Part shown: positions 34,922-44,669 of the stretch, one piece after another
Layout: every line of letters begins with the position of its first letter
Numbering within the stretch: the first letter of the stretch is position 1
Source of the DNA: Oscillospiraceae bacterium
Lineage (GTDB): Bacteria; Bacillota; Clostridia; Oscillospirales; Ruminococcaceae
Assembly (NCBI GenBank): GCA_015067145.1
Contig: SVNA01000004.1
Span: 62,001 to 126,000 of the forward strand
Direction of reading: 5' to 3'
Length of the DNA: 64,000 nucleotides
Made by a program: the position numbers and the translations under genes
The notes under the pieces: model-generated
Told to the model about the DNA's origin: nothing
Seen by the model: only the letters and a program-made list of their open reading frames with translations
Database searches by the model: none

Positions 34922-35698
34922 TTATTTCTGTTTTTTAACGCCTGTTACACGCTCCATAATAGCATCAAGGGCAATCTGCCAGTGGCGGAAAGCCTCGTTG
35001 TCCTTGAGGTAGTTTGTAGCCTGCCAGTTGAGTCCGCCAGGTGTCATCTCCTCTGCAAGTTCTTTCAGTTTGCCTTCTTCTGTCTGGCTTGCCATTGTTG
35101 CCAGTGCACCGAAGAAGCTGGTTGTATAGGCTTTGGAAGCAGGTTCGGAGAGAGAGTTTTCAATGCCCCATTCTGTAACAGCACAGCAGAGTTCGTAGAA
35201 CGGACTCATAAGTGCTGTGATGGTTCTCATTGCAGCCATTTCGGTTTTGTCTTCAACGGCGATAAGTGTGCCCAGAGGTCTGATAAGGTCTTCAATCTCC
35301 TTACAAGGCGGGTTGATAACAACAGGTCCTATACGCTGTCTGATAAACGGCAATGGAAGAACGTCCACAAGAATTTCTGTTTCGCCGATAATCTGACCTA
35401 TCTTTTCAAGGCCGAGAACTGGGATAAGGCTGATAACCTTTAGCTCCTTGCGGAATGTAAGCTGGGAGAGGATTTCCTCCGCTTTCTGCGGAACAACAGC
35501 AAGGATAACTGCTTCGCATCTGTCCAACACATCCTGATTGTCCTTTGCAACGGTACAGTTGGGATATTTTGCTGCAAGAGCTGCAGATTTTTCCTGATTT
35601 CTTGGGGAGAGGATAAATTCGTGTTCACATTCCCAGTCACAGAAGCCTGTAACCATAGCGGAAGCGATAACACCTGTGCCGATAACGCCTATTTTCAT
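34922..35698 (-). CDS. proC: pyrroline-5-carboxylate reductase family protein
   Basis: Reduces pyrroline-5-carboxylate to proline, using NAD(P)H. It has 258 residues. GVIGTGVIASAM is the nucleotide-binding loop and VILAVVPQ the second strand motif. The C-terminal helical domain contains a TPGGLNWQA segment matching the normal TPGG(T/M) motif. It is divergent from the best-studied ProC proteins, so another imine substrate is possible. GGAGA precedes the ATG. It lies 10 nt after the M18 aminopeptidase gene and is probably co-transcribed, which suits peptide breakdown and proline metabolism. Confidence 0.82.
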   Translation of the reverse strand: MKIGVIGTGVIASAMVTGFCDWECEHEFILSPRNQEKSAALAAKYPNCTVAKDNQDVLDRCEAVILAVVPQKAEEILSQLTFRKELKVISLIPVLGLEKIGQIIGETEILVDVLPLPFIRQRIGPVVINPPCKEIEDLIRPLGTLIAVEDKTEMAAMRTITALMSPFYELCCAVTEWGIENSLSEPASKAYTTSFFGALATMASQTEEGKLKELAEEMTPGGLNWQATNYLKDNEAFRHWQIALDAIMERVTGVKKQK

Positions 35699-35708
35699 AA
35701 TATATCTC

Positions 35709-37016
35709 CTATCTTAATGTATAATAATTTTCGTTTTTCACTATGCTGGAGGAATAAAATTTTCTGCAGATTGCTGCAAAATCCTCTGTATCCTTTACCC
35801 CTGCGGTTTCAAAGCAGGAGTGCATTGCAAACTGGGGCAGGCCGATATCCACTGCATTGAGGGAAACGTGACGGTTGGAAAGGTTGCCCAGAGTGGAGCC
35901 GCCCACCATATCGGAGCGGTTTGCAAAATGCTGCACCTTTGTGCCAACGGCTTCTGCCAGCTGGGTGAAGATTGCACAGCTTACCGCGTCGGTGGTGTAC
36001 TGCTGGTTTGCGTGGTGCTTGATAACCACACCCTTGTTTATCACAGGGCGATTTGTAGGGTCTGCTTTCTGTGAGTAGTTGGGATGGAGCGAATGTGCAT
36101 TGTCTGCGGAAATCATAAAGGAATTGGTGAGGGCACGCAGATAGTATTCCTCGTCAAAGCCCAGTGCTCTGTTCATTCTTGTGAGGGTGTCGTACATCAT
36201 TGTGGAAAGTGCACCCTGTTTTGTACCGCTGCCAACCTCTTCGTTGTCGAAGACTGCAAGCACTGCAACGCTGTCCGATTCTTCCGCTGCGATAAAGCCC
36301 TCCATGGAGGTGTAGGCACACTGGAGGTCGTCCAGCTTTGGCCCTGTGATGAATTCTTCCTCAAGTCCTACAAAGCCCGCTTTCTGACGGACATAGAGGT
36401 AAAGGTCCTTTGCGATGATATCCTCTTTTTCAACAGAAGCTGCCTCTGCAACCACCTGCATAAATTTATCTTTACGGCTTAAATCGCCAAAAAGAGGCAG
36501 CATATCGTTCTGCGGATTGATAACCTTGCCCTCGTTTACTGTTCTGTCCATATGGATTGCAAGATTTGGGATAATGAGCAGGTCTTTATCCACATTTACA
36601 AGGCGGCTTTCCAGACCTTTTTCGGTTTTTACGATAATTCTGCCTGCAACGGAGAGCGGTCTGTCAAACCATGTGGACATTATCATACCGCCGTATTTTT
36701 CGGTGTTGAGGCAGATGTACTGCCCCGCCTGTGTAACCTCAGCATTTTCCTTGATTTTAAAGCAGGGAGAGTCACTGTGGCTTGCCACAATATTAAAGCC
36801 AAGATAATCCTTCTGCGGAACTTTAAAAGCAATAACCGATGTATCGTTGCGGGTTACAAAGTATTTCCCACCCTTTTTTATGTTCCATTTTTCCCCCTCG
36901 CAGAGAGGTGTGAAACCCTCCGAGAGAAGTCTGTTTTTTATATTTTCAACTGCGTGGAATGCTGTGTAGCTTTTGTTCAGAAACTCAATCAGTCCTTTTG
37001 AAACTTTATTTTCCAT
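35709..37016 (-). CDS. M18-family aminopeptidase
   Basis: A cytoplasmic dizinc aminopeptidase of 435 residues, probably dodecameric. VASHSDSPCF supplies the first metal His and Asp, FDNEEVGS the catalytic Glu and metal Glu, and a C-terminal AMHSCFET the last His. M18 enzymes remove acidic or other N-terminal residues from peptides. It is first in a pair with proC. The binding site, GGCGGTG, is only moderate. Confidence 0.9.
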   Translation of the reverse strand: MENKVSKGLIEFLNKSYTAFHAVENIKNRLLSEGFTPLCEGEKWNIKKGGKYFVTRNDTSVIAFKVPQKDYLGFNIVASHSDSPCFKIKENAEVTQAGQYICLNTEKYGGMIMSTWFDRPLSVAGRIIVKTEKGLESRLVNVDKDLLIIPNLAIHMDRTVNEGKVINPQNDMLPLFGDLSRKDKFMQVVAEAASVEKEDIIAKDLYLYVRQKAGFVGLEEEFITGPKLDDLQCAYTSMEGFIAAEESDSVAVLAVFDNEEVGSGTKQGALSTMMYDTLTRMNRALGFDEEYYLRALTNSFMISADNAHSLHPNYSQKADPTNRPVINKGVVIKHHANQQYTTDAVSCAIFTQLAEAVGTKVQHFANRSDMVGGSTLGNLSNRHVSLNAVDIGLPQFAMHSCFETAGVKDTEDFAAICRKFYSSSIVKNENYYTLR

Positions 37017-37093
37017 ACGGCACCGCCTTTAGATTGTATTTGATATTTTTATCATACTCTTTTTATATTTGTATTGTCAATAAACACGGATAT

Positions 37094-37132
37094 AAACAAA
37101 ACCCCCTCCGATATAAAAACCGGAAGAGGTTT
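37094..37132 (-). terminator. Terminator downstream of the DUF2142 gene
   Basis: AAACCCCCTCCG (37099-37110) pairs with CGGAAGAGGTTT (37121-37132), with two mismatches, and is followed on the minus strand by GGTTTTGTTT. Confidence 0.7.
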
Positions 37133-37148
37133 ATACATTAAATGCAAA

Positions 37149-39335
37149 TTAATAGTAAACTGTTGTGTTTGCCAGCATGATGGACAGGCCGTCCAGCAGC
37201 ATAAGCACGTTGACTGCACAGAGTGCAAAGAGCAGTGCACCGTCGATTTTCTTTTTGGTGGTTATATTTCCGTTTGTAAAGAAAAGCACTATAAGCGGCA
37301 GCACAGGGATGATATACCTGCCCTGTATGCCATATATGATAACGTAGTTTACAGGTGTCCACATTATACCCGCCACAACAACAAGCATCACAACCGCAAG
37401 TGCAACGGCAAGTCCCCACCATTTTCCGGCACCTTTGTACTGCAGGGTTTCGCCCTGAGGCAGAAGTGTTGTCATAAATACGATGGAAATAACTGCAAAG
37501 ACATAGAGCCAGCTGAGCTTTACCGGAGACACTATAGCCTCGCCGAATATACCGCCGAAAATCTGACGGATATACAGGTCGGTTATTTCCTGTGCTGTGT
37601 TCAGAAGAAGTTTAACTGTCTGCGGTATGTTGCCCAGAATATATCCGATGCCGAAATACACCTCGCTGTCAGATGTGTGTGCAGGGTCTCTGTATTCTAT
37701 TTCCGCCTTTGGAGCCTCACCGGCGTAATATCCTTCGGTATCAAACTCCACAATCTCTGCATCAATAGACTGGAAGTATGTGTCTCTTTCCTGCTGATTC
37801 TGATACATTTCGGCCCAGTCTATTTCCTTTTCAGCATTACCGAGCCATGGGGCAAGATTGTCTCTCACCAGACCGACAACATTCTGATTGTAGCCCAGCC
37901 ACATAACCGCAGCTGTCACCACCAGAACCGCAAGGCTGGTGATGGCTTTTTTTCTGCCGCCGAATTTTTCAAAAGGAATTATTGCCGCCAGTGCTGCTAT
38001 GAGGACATATATTGTTTTTGACGGGGCAATAAACGCCACCAGAACAGCAAGAAGAACTGTATCTTTTTTTGTAACCCTTTCTCTGCTATAGGCAAGGTCA
38101 AGCACCACTGCAGTAAAAAGGAAGCAAAGGCCTGTTACAAGGGTATCATAGTTGAAGGATGCAGCCAGCTGCACAGGAACAGGTGTCAGGGCGATAGCCG
38201 CCATTGTTGCTTTAAAGAATGGCATACGTTTTATTGCAAACCGGCAAAGCAGAATATATACGGCGAGATTTGCAAGACGGCCTATAATTATAAGCATGGA
38301 AAAGCTTGCCCCCAGAAGCCTTGCCAGATATATGCCTGCAGTCTGTGCCCAGTAAAGCGGCGGAAAAACATTTGCCTTTCTTGTCTGTACAAACACAAGA
38401 TTTTCTGTTTCTGCCGGGTCTTTGTCAAAGTTTTCGTAAAAATCGTGAAGCTCAAAAGCGTTGTAGTTTACAGGTTTTGTCCAGTTTATTGCATCACTTT
38501 CACGCATAAGCAGATTGCCCTCGTAGTAGCCTCCGTACTGATATCCGAACAGGCTGTTGGACTTGCTGTAGGCAGAGGTGATGTGCACATATTCATCCGG
38601 AGCACCTTTCACAGGGGTATAGAGTGCAAATATAACGCCAAGCACTGCCGCCATAAACACAAATGCTGTGGAGATCTTTACTTTTTTTACAAATACAAGC
38701 AGGTATCCGCCAACAAGTAAAAGCAGCATAAGACTGCAGAGGATAAGATAGTAGTTCCAGATTGCTTTTGTAACATATTTTACAATGTACTGCAGAGCAA
38801 GGGTGCCCTGTACTTCTGTGCCGTTTTCTGTCATGGGCTTATAACCCTCAACTGTGGTTTCGCTTTTCCACATCGCCACCCTGTCCTCTTCGCTCTGAGG
38901 ATTTGTGTAAACGCGGAGGATATACTGCTCTGCTTTATCGCTTTTAAAATTCTGCCCGCCAAATGCAAAGCTCATAAAGGTGTTGTCCTTTATGTTTGTC
39001 ATATCGTCCTGTGCAACAGCCAGCACGTTGCCGTCCTTATCCTGCAGTTCCACAAAGATTGTGCCGAACACAACACGGTTGTAAGTATGCATATTAAGGT
39101 TTACGCCGTAAAAGTCTGTGTCCGCTTTAACGGTGATTGGCTGGGTGATACCCTCGGTGCCGATTGCTTCGGTGAGGACAGAATATTCATCGTTTATAAT
39201 CTGTCTGTGGCCAAGGCCGACAGATTCCTTTACAGTGTCATAGCCTACCCACGCCATACATGCCGCAGCAACAGCCACAATGGCAGCGATGGCAAACAGA
39301 TGTCTGAACTTTTGCAGAAAAGCTTTAATCTTCAT
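37149..39335 (-). CDS. DUF2142-family polytopic membrane protein
   Basis: A 728-residue membrane protein with about twelve hydrophobic segments. An N-terminal helix (about 11-30) is followed by a long extracytoplasmic domain, then a cluster of helices. Between the first helices of the main membrane part is YTPVKGAPDEYVH, the acidic (P)DE..H loop typical of DUF2142 and of related GT-C glycosyltransferases. It may transfer a lipid-linked sugar to a surface polymer. The ATG at 39335 has GAGGG eight bases upstream. Its donor, acceptor and role are unknown. Confidence 0.75.
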   Translation of the reverse strand: MKIKAFLQKFRHLFAIAAIVAVAAACMAWVGYDTVKESVGLGHRQIINDEYSVLTEAIGTEGITQPITVKADTDFYGVNLNMHTYNRVVFGTIFVELQDKDGNVLAVAQDDMTNIKDNTFMSFAFGGQNFKSDKAEQYILRVYTNPQSEEDRVAMWKSETTVEGYKPMTENGTEVQGTLALQYIVKYVTKAIWNYYLILCSLMLLLLVGGYLLVFVKKVKISTAFVFMAAVLGVIFALYTPVKGAPDEYVHITSAYSKSNSLFGYQYGGYYEGNLLMRESDAINWTKPVNYNAFELHDFYENFDKDPAETENLVFVQTRKANVFPPLYWAQTAGIYLARLLGASFSMLIIIGRLANLAVYILLCRFAIKRMPFFKATMAAIALTPVPVQLAASFNYDTLVTGLCFLFTAVVLDLAYSRERVTKKDTVLLAVLVAFIAPSKTIYVLIAALAAIIPFEKFGGRKKAITSLAVLVVTAAVMWLGYNQNVVGLVRDNLAPWLGNAEKEIDWAEMYQNQQERDTYFQSIDAEIVEFDTEGYYAGEAPKAEIEYRDPAHTSDSEVYFGIGYILGNIPQTVKLLLNTAQEITDLYIRQIFGGIFGEAIVSPVKLSWLYVFAVISIVFMTTLLPQGETLQYKGAGKWWGLAVALAVVMLVVVAGIMWTPVNYVIIYGIQGRYIIPVLPLIVLFFTNGNITTKKKIDGALLFALCAVNVLMLLDGLSIMLANTTVYY

Positions 39336-39442
39336 ATAATAAACCCTCTTTGTACAGAAAAGCACTGATATATGGTCATAATTATCCATTATAATACATA
39401 TAATATTATCATTTCATGGAGTATAAATCAAGGCAGTAAAAA

Positions 39443-39470
39443 AGCAGTTATCCCGCAAAGATAACTGCTG
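39443..39470 (-). terminator. Terminator downstream of the DUF624 gene
   Basis: AGCAGTTATC (39443-39452) pairs with GATAACTGCT (39460-39469), followed on the minus strand by T6. Confidence 0.85.
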
Positions 39471-39487
39471 TGTTTGTATTTACATAA

Positions 39488-40174
39488 TCAATAATCCAGT
39501 ATCTCCGGCTCGGTATGGCTGAAGGCACAAATCTGTGCAGGGATTGCAATGCCCAGTGTGAGGACAATCGGGATTGTCAGCGGCATATACAGCAGCTGCA
39601 GTGCAAGGATAACTGCAGAGATAACCAGAGCGATAAGTGTCTTTTTCATTGTGATGAGGGCGGTTCTGCCCGCCTGTGCGGTAAGTTCTTTTATGCCTGT
39701 TTCGGTTACTTTTACTGTGAACTCATCAAAATCGGTATCTTCAAAAAGCGACGGCATAAGGTGGATTATCACCGACCAGACAGCGATGATAACCAGCAGG
39801 GACAAAGATGCCATAGGCACAAACATTATAATCTGCCCCATCATCTGAATGTAGAAATGGAGGCCGAAGCCCAAAACAGTATTCAGCACAAGGATAACCA
39901 GCCCCAGAGGGATTGTCTTTTTTAAACTCTGTCTGAATGCGGCAAAGTAGATTTTTGCGGCACAGTACTGCACGCGGTCGTCCTTTACCAGCAGATTTGT
40001 ACAGTGGGACAAGGCCGCCATGGAAGCCCCCATTGTGAATACGGGCAGGCTGGTGAGCACAAACAAGAAATTCCATTTGAGATTTGTCAGCAAGCCATCG
40101 GTGAAAACCTCTCTCAGACGTACTCTGAAAGAGTATTTCTTTGCTTTTTCCATATCTATAGGCACATTGTTCAA
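39488..40174 (-). CDS. DUF624 (YesL-like) membrane protein
   Basis: A 228-residue membrane protein with about five helices. The N-terminal TNLKWNFLFVLTSLPVFTMGASMAAL pattern is characteristic of YesL/DUF624. These proteins are usually encoded beside sugar ABC transporters, and this one lies just upstream of, and divergent to, the maltodextrin operon. A TTG start at 40174 has GGGAGG nine bases upstream; the first ATG, seven codons later, has no ribosome binding site. Function is unknown, with an accessory role in carbohydrate uptake as the most likely guess. Confidence 0.82.
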   Translation of the reverse strand: MNNVPIDMEKAKKYSFRVRLREVFTDGLLTNLKWNFLFVLTSLPVFTMGASMAALSHCTNLLVKDDRVQYCAAKIYFAAFRQSLKKTIPLGLVILVLNTVLGFGLHFYIQMMGQIIMFVPMASLSLLVIIAVWSVIIHLMPSLFEDTDFDEFTVKVTETGIKELTAQAGRTALITMKKTLIALVISAVILALQLLYMPLTIPIVLTLGIAIPAQICAFSHTEPEILDY

Positions 40175-40398
40175 GGTTATAAACCTCCCAAAGATAAATT
40201 TATTATTTGTTAATGAGTATAAAGAAATTATCCTGTTTTTTCAAGTGAAAAGCAGTGTTTTTGCCTGTATTTTACAGCTTACAGAGATGTAGACCCCGTT
40301 GTTTGTAACCATTTTGTAACATTTGTCGTAATGTTGCACAAAAATTAGACAAATGTTGTAGCAACTCAACCATTTTTGGTAGAAATCACAAAATCCGC

Positions 40399-40458
40399 TT
40401 GAAATGTAATATAAAAAAGTATAAAATGTATGATACAGGAAATTGGAAACGTTTCCAA
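40399..40458 (+). promoter_or_regulatory. Promoter and LacI-type operator of the maltodextrin operon
   Basis: TTGAAA (40399-40404) and TAAAAT (40422-40427) are 17 bases apart. TTGGAAACGTTTCCAA (40443-40458) is a perfect 16-bp palindrome over or just after the start site, with a half-site GTTTCCAA near 40477. This is the expected form of a LacI-family operator and fits autoregulation by the operon's own regulator. The rest of the 340-base gap 40175-40514 holds no gene. Confidence 0.75.
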
Positions 40459-40514
40459 GTCTTTATGCAATTTAAGTTTCCAAAAAATTAAAAATCCAAT
40501 ATGGAGGAAAAATC

Positions 40515-41804
40515 ATGAAAAAATTATTGGCTTTGCTTCTTGCTGGCGCAATGGCTCTTTCTATGGTAGCTTGCGGTTCCAGCGAACCAGCTGCTGATGA
40601 AACAGAAACAGGTTCTGTTTACTACCTCAACTTCAAACCAGAACAGAATGATGCTTGGCAGGCACTTGCTGCAGCATACACAGAAGAAACAGGCGTTGAA
40701 GTAACAGTTGTTACAGCAGCATCCGGCGAATACGAAACAACACTTATGGCAGAAATGGGCAAAGATGAAGCTCCAACACTCTTCCAGGTTAACGGTCCTG
40801 TAGGTCTTGCTAACTGGACAGACTACTGCTACGACCTTTCCGGCACAGACGTTTACGGTCAGCTTACAAGCGACGGTTTCGCACTTAAAAACGGCGATGC
40901 AGTTGCAGGTATCGCATACGTAGTAGAATCCTACGGTATCATCGCAAACAAAGCTCTTCTCGAAAAAGCTGGCTACACAGCAGAAGAAATCACATCCTTC
41001 GCAAAACTTAAAGAAGTTGCTGAAGATATCACAGCTCGTTCTTCCGAACTCGGCTTTGCAGCATTCTCTTCCGCAGGTATGGACGGTTCTTCCGACTGGA
41101 GATTCAAAACACACCTTGCTAACCTCCCAATCTACTTCGAATACCAGGCAGACGGCATCGGCTCCACAGCAGCTATCAAAGGCACATACCTTGATGCTTA
41201 CAGAAACATCTGGGATCTCTACATCAACAACTCCACATGTGCACCAGCAGACCTCGCTGGCAAAACAGGTGACGACTCCAGAAACGAATTCCTCGCTGGC
41301 GAAGCAGTATTCTTCCAGAACGGTTCCTGGGAATACGGCAGCCTCTCCGCAGTATACGGTGATGACGAACTCGTAATGCTCCCAATCTACATCGGCGTTG
41401 GCGACGAAGCTAACCAGGGTCTCTGCACAGGTACAGAAAACTACTGGTGCGTAAACGGCCAGGCTTCCCAGGCTGACATCGACGCTACACTCGCATTCAT
41501 GAACTGGTGCGTAACAAGCGAAAAAGGTACAGCAGCAATGGCTAACGACATGGGCTTTGTAATTCCTTTCAAAGCAGCTGTTGAATCTCCAAACCTCTTC
41601 GTTAAACAGGACGTTGCTTACACAGAAGCAGGCAAAACTCCAGTTTCCTGGAACTTCCCAACAATGCCATCCGAAGAATGGAAAAACATGGTTGGTACAG
41701 CTTTGACAGCTTACGCAGCAGACCAGACAGATGACAACTGGGCAGTAGTTGTTAAAAACTTTGTTGACGGCTGGGCTTCTGAATATGCACTTGCTAACGG
41801 CTAA
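40515..41804 (+). CDS. carbohydrate ABC transporter substrate-binding lipoprotein (MalE-like)
   Basis: A binding protein of 429 residues that presents a sugar to the membrane permeases. The lipobox MVAC gives an acylated Cys20 after a signal peptide; the protein then has the class I fold with domains typical of oligosaccharide binders. Its codon use is extremely biased, the strongest in the operon, suggesting high expression. AGGAGG-like GGAGG precedes the ATG. The later genes in this operon, including malQ, suggest maltose or maltodextrin as the ligand; this is contextual inference. Confidence 0.9.
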   Translation: MKKLLALLLAGAMALSMVACGSSEPAADETETGSVYYLNFKPEQNDAWQALAAAYTEETGVEVTVVTAASGEYETTLMAEMGKDEAPTLFQVNGPVGLANWTDYCYDLSGTDVYGQLTSDGFALKNGDAVAGIAYVVESYGIIANKALLEKAGYTAEEITSFAKLKEVAEDITARSSELGFAAFSSAGMDGSSDWRFKTHLANLPIYFEYQADGIGSTAAIKGTYLDAYRNIWDLYINNSTCAPADLAGKTGDDSRNEFLAGEAVFFQNGSWEYGSLSAVYGDDELVMLPIYIGVGDEANQGLCTGTENYWCVNGQASQADIDATLAFMNWCVTSEKGTAAMANDMGFVIPFKAAVESPNLFVKQDVAYTEAGKTPVSWNFPTMPSEEWKNMVGTALTAYAADQTDDNWAVVVKNFVDGWASEYALANG

Positions 41805-41868
41805 TTAATTAAAGTATTAATTTATACAGCACTTTAAAACACTAATAAGTTAATAATTTAAAAAAACG

Positions 41869-41898
41869 CAGAGACGGCAAGACACCTTGCTGTCTCTG
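41869..41898 (+). terminator. Intercistronic hairpin after the binding-protein gene
   Basis: CAGAGACGGCAAG (41869-41881) pairs with CTTGCTGTCTCTG (41886-41898), with a G-T wobble, and TTTGTTTAT follows. Likely a partial terminator or 3' stabiliser that raises binding-protein output over the permeases. Confidence 0.75.
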
Positions 41899-41938
41899 TT
41901 TGTTTATATAAAAGTAAATTTTCGAGAGGAGCGTTTTT

Positions 41939-42790
41939 ATGGAAAAAGCGGTAAAGAAATATTCTCCGATATTTGTGCTCCCGACTTTGCTTGCATTTAC
42001 CATTGGCTTTATTATTCCGTTCTTTGAAGGGCTTTATCTGTCCTTCTGTCAGTTTACAACGGTTAAAAACGCCAAATGGGTAGGCATAAGCAACTACACA
42101 AGAGCTTTCAGCGACCAGAACTTTATAAACAGCTTCGGTTTTACAGTAAAATATGCTGTTGTTGCTATTGTACTTATAAACGTTGTTGCTCTTGGCCTTG
42201 CCCTCCTGCTTACACGCAACATCAAAGGCACAAACATTTTCCGTACAGTATTCTTTATGCCAAACCTTATCGGCGGTATCGTATTGGGTTATATCTGGCA
42301 GATTCTTATCAACTGCGTTCTTTCACTTGTTGGCGAGCCACTTCTCGCTCTCAACAGTCAGGCAGGCTACTGGGGCATCATCATCCTCACAGCATGGCAG
42401 CAGATTGGTTATATGATGATTATCTACATCGCAGGTTTGCAGAACGTACCTGACGACCTTATTGAAGCAGCACAGATTGACGGTGCTACACAGTGGGAGA
42501 CATTCTGGCAGGTTAAATTGCCGATGATTATGTCCTCCATTACAGTTTGTGTGTTCCTTACACTTACTAACTCCTTTAAGCTGTTCGACCAGAACCTTGC
42601 ACTTACAGGCGGCGAACCAAACCATCTTACAGAGATGCTGGCACTCAACATCTACGAAACATTCTACGCACGTGCAGGCATGCAGTGGAAAGGTCTTGGT
42701 CAGGCAAAGGCTGTTCTGTTCTGTATCCTGGTTGTTGTAATCAGCTTTGCACAGCTTAAAGCAACACGTTCCAAGGAGGTACAGCAGTAA
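41939..42790 (+). CDS. sugar ABC transporter permease, MalF-like
   Basis: A membrane permease of 283 residues with about six helices. The EAA loop appears as EAAQIDGATQWETFWQVKLP, which couples to the ATPase. Compared with E. coli MalF it lacks the extra periplasmic domain, as is normal in Firmicutes. GAGAGGAG precedes the start. Its stop shares one base with the ATG of the next permease (TAATG), indicating tight coupling. Confidence 0.93.
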   Translation: MEKAVKKYSPIFVLPTLLAFTIGFIIPFFEGLYLSFCQFTTVKNAKWVGISNYTRAFSDQNFINSFGFTVKYAVVAIVLINVVALGLALLLTRNIKGTNIFRTVFFMPNLIGGIVLGYIWQILINCVLSLVGEPLLALNSQAGYWGIIILTAWQQIGYMMIIYIAGLQNVPDDLIEAAQIDGATQWETFWQVKLPMIMSSITVCVFLTLTNSFKLFDQNLALTGGEPNHLTEMLALNIYETFYARAGMQWKGLGQAKAVLFCILVVVISFAQLKATRSKEVQQ

Positions 42791-43635
42791 TGAAAAAAGC
42801 AAAAGAAAAGAAATCCAATGCTATATGGTCTGTTATCCTTGGCATTTTATCCATCCTTTATATGTATCCGATTGTAATGATTCTGTTCAACTCCCTTAAA
42901 ACAGAACGTGCAATCAGCACAAACACAGCATTCAAACTGCCTACAGCAGAAACTTTTGCAGGTATTGCAAACTATGTGAATGCTATCAACGCACAGGGCT
43001 TCCTTAAAAGCCTTGGCTACAGCTTGTTTATCACAGTATCCTCCGTTGCAGCAATCCTTCTCTTCTGTGCAATGTGTTCCTGGTACATAACAAGGGTTAA
43101 AACAAAATTTGCACAGGGGCTCTACTTCCTCTTTGCATTCTCCATGGTTGTTCCTTTCCAGATGGTTATGTTCACACTGTCCCAGACAGCTGACCAGCTG
43201 AACCTGAACACACCTTGGAACATCTGGGTTATCTACCTTGGTTTCGGTGCAGGACTTGCAGTATTTATGTTTGCAGGCTTTATGAAGAGCATTCCGCTGG
43301 AAGTTGAAGAAGCTTCCATGATTGACGGCTGTAACCCAATCCAGACATTCTTTATGATTGTTATGCCTATGCTCAAACCGACAATGGTTTCTGTTGGTAT
43401 CCTTGAAGCAATGTGGGTTTGGAACGACTACCTCCTGCCTACTCTTGTTCTGGACATCAAAAAATACAGAACCATTCCAATGCTCATTCAGTACTTCCGT
43501 GGCAGTTACGGCCGTGTTGAAATGGGTCCTATGATGGCATGTATCATGCTTACAGTTATTCCGATTGTTATCGTATATCTTGCAGGCCAGAAACATATCA
43601 TCAAAGGTGTTGCAGCTGGTGCTGTAAAGGGCTAA
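42790..43635 (+). CDS. sugar ABC transporter permease, MalG-like
   Basis: A membrane permease of 281 residues and six helices, pairing with the preceding MalF-type protein. The EAA loop is EEASMIDGCNPIQTFFMIVMPMLKP-like, with the conserved Gly after Asp. The ATG overlaps the upstream TAA and has AAGGAGG upstream. The C-terminal GQKHIIKGVAAGAVKG end is the standard one for MalG/AraQ-type permeases. Confidence 0.93.
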   Translation: MKKAKEKKSNAIWSVILGILSILYMYPIVMILFNSLKTERAISTNTAFKLPTAETFAGIANYVNAINAQGFLKSLGYSLFITVSSVAAILLFCAMCSWYITRVKTKFAQGLYFLFAFSMVVPFQMVMFTLSQTADQLNLNTPWNIWVIYLGFGAGLAVFMFAGFMKSIPLEVEEASMIDGCNPIQTFFMIVMPMLKPTMVSVGILEAMWVWNDYLLPTLVLDIKKYRTIPMLIQYFRGSYGRVEMGPMMACIMLTVIPIVIVYLAGQKHIIKGVAAGAVKG

Positions 43636-43641
43636 TCCGGT

Positions 43642-44652
43642 TTGGCTATCACCATAAAGGATATCGCACGGGAATCGGGATATGCGGTGGGAACTGTCTC
43701 CCGTGTACTCAATGATCATCCCGATGTATCACAGACTGCCCGTGCAAAAATTATGGCTGTGGTGGAAAAACATCACTTTCAGCTTAACAACAACGCAAAA
43801 CACTTAAAACAGCAGACCGCCAAAGGCATTGCTATAATCATCAAAGGTTCTCAGAATATGCTTTTTGCACATATTGTGGAACAGATGCAGGGCATGCTGA
43901 CAGAAAAGGGGCTGGACTGTCTTATTTACTATATCAACGAAACGGAAAACGAGGTTGAAACCGCTGTGCGTCTGTGTGCAGAACGCAGACCTGCAGGAAT
44001 TATGTTCCTGGGCTGTAACCTGCAGTTTTTCCGTGACAGATTTGGTGCAATTACCATTCCCTGTGTACTTGTAACCAACTCGGCACAGTCTTTGGGGTTT
44101 TCAAACCTTTCCAGCGTATCCATCAACGATACCGAGGCTGCAAAGGCTGTTATCCGCCGTCTTATCGAAAACGGGCACACCGAAATCGGCATTCTTGGAG
44201 GTCATATAGAACAGTCAAAGGTTGCATACACCCGTTACATCGGCTGCAAGGAATCCTTTGAAAAGCACAATGTTCCTTTCGACAGTGAAAAACAGTATAT
44301 GGAGTCATTCTTTACCATGGCAGACAGCTACAGTGCCATGCAGATGCTTTTGCAGAAGATGCCTCAGATTACAGCGGTTTTTGCTATGTCAGACGTTATG
44401 GCCATAGGTGCTATCCGTGCAATAAAGGACAGCGGCAGAAAGGTGCCTGATGATATTTCGGTTGTAGGCTTTGACGGTCTTGAACTGTCGGAATATCTGT
44501 ACCCGAAACTTACCACCATCAGACAAAACAGGGAAAGAATAGCCCAGCGGAGTGTGGAAATTCTGCTGGACAGCATCGACAACGGCACAGAGGCTGTCCA
44601 CGAGACAGTGCCTTTCAGCATCATTGTCGGCGAAAGTACACGAAAACTCTAA
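43642..44652 (+). CDS. LacI-family transcriptional regulator
   Basis: A DNA-binding repressor of 336 residues. The N-terminal HTH ([22 protein letters not shown]) and hinge helix are followed by a periplasmic-binding-protein-like effector domain. The only plausible start is TTG at 43642, 6 nt after the preceding stop, with weak AAAGGG upstream, so expression is probably low and coupled to the permease gene. Its position inside the operon, together with the palindrome at 40443-40458, suggests autoregulation. The inducer is probably a maltooligosaccharide, which is inference. Confidence 0.9.
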   Translation: MAITIKDIARESGYAVGTVSRVLNDHPDVSQTARAKIMAVVEKHHFQLNNNAKHLKQQTAKGIAIIIKGSQNMLFAHIVEQMQGMLTEKGLDCLIYYINETENEVETAVRLCAERRPAGIMFLGCNLQFFRDRFGAITIPCVLVTNSAQSLGFSNLSSVSINDTEAAKAVIRRLIENGHTEIGILGGHIEQSKVAYTRYIGCKESFEKHNVPFDSEKQYMESFFTMADSYSAMQMLLQKMPQITAVFAMSDVMAIGAIRAIKDSGRKVPDDISVVGFDGLELSEYLYPKLTTIRQNRERIAQRSVEILLDSIDNGTEAVHETVPFSIIVGESTRKL

Positions 44653-44669
44653 TCAGGAGGATAAATCAA

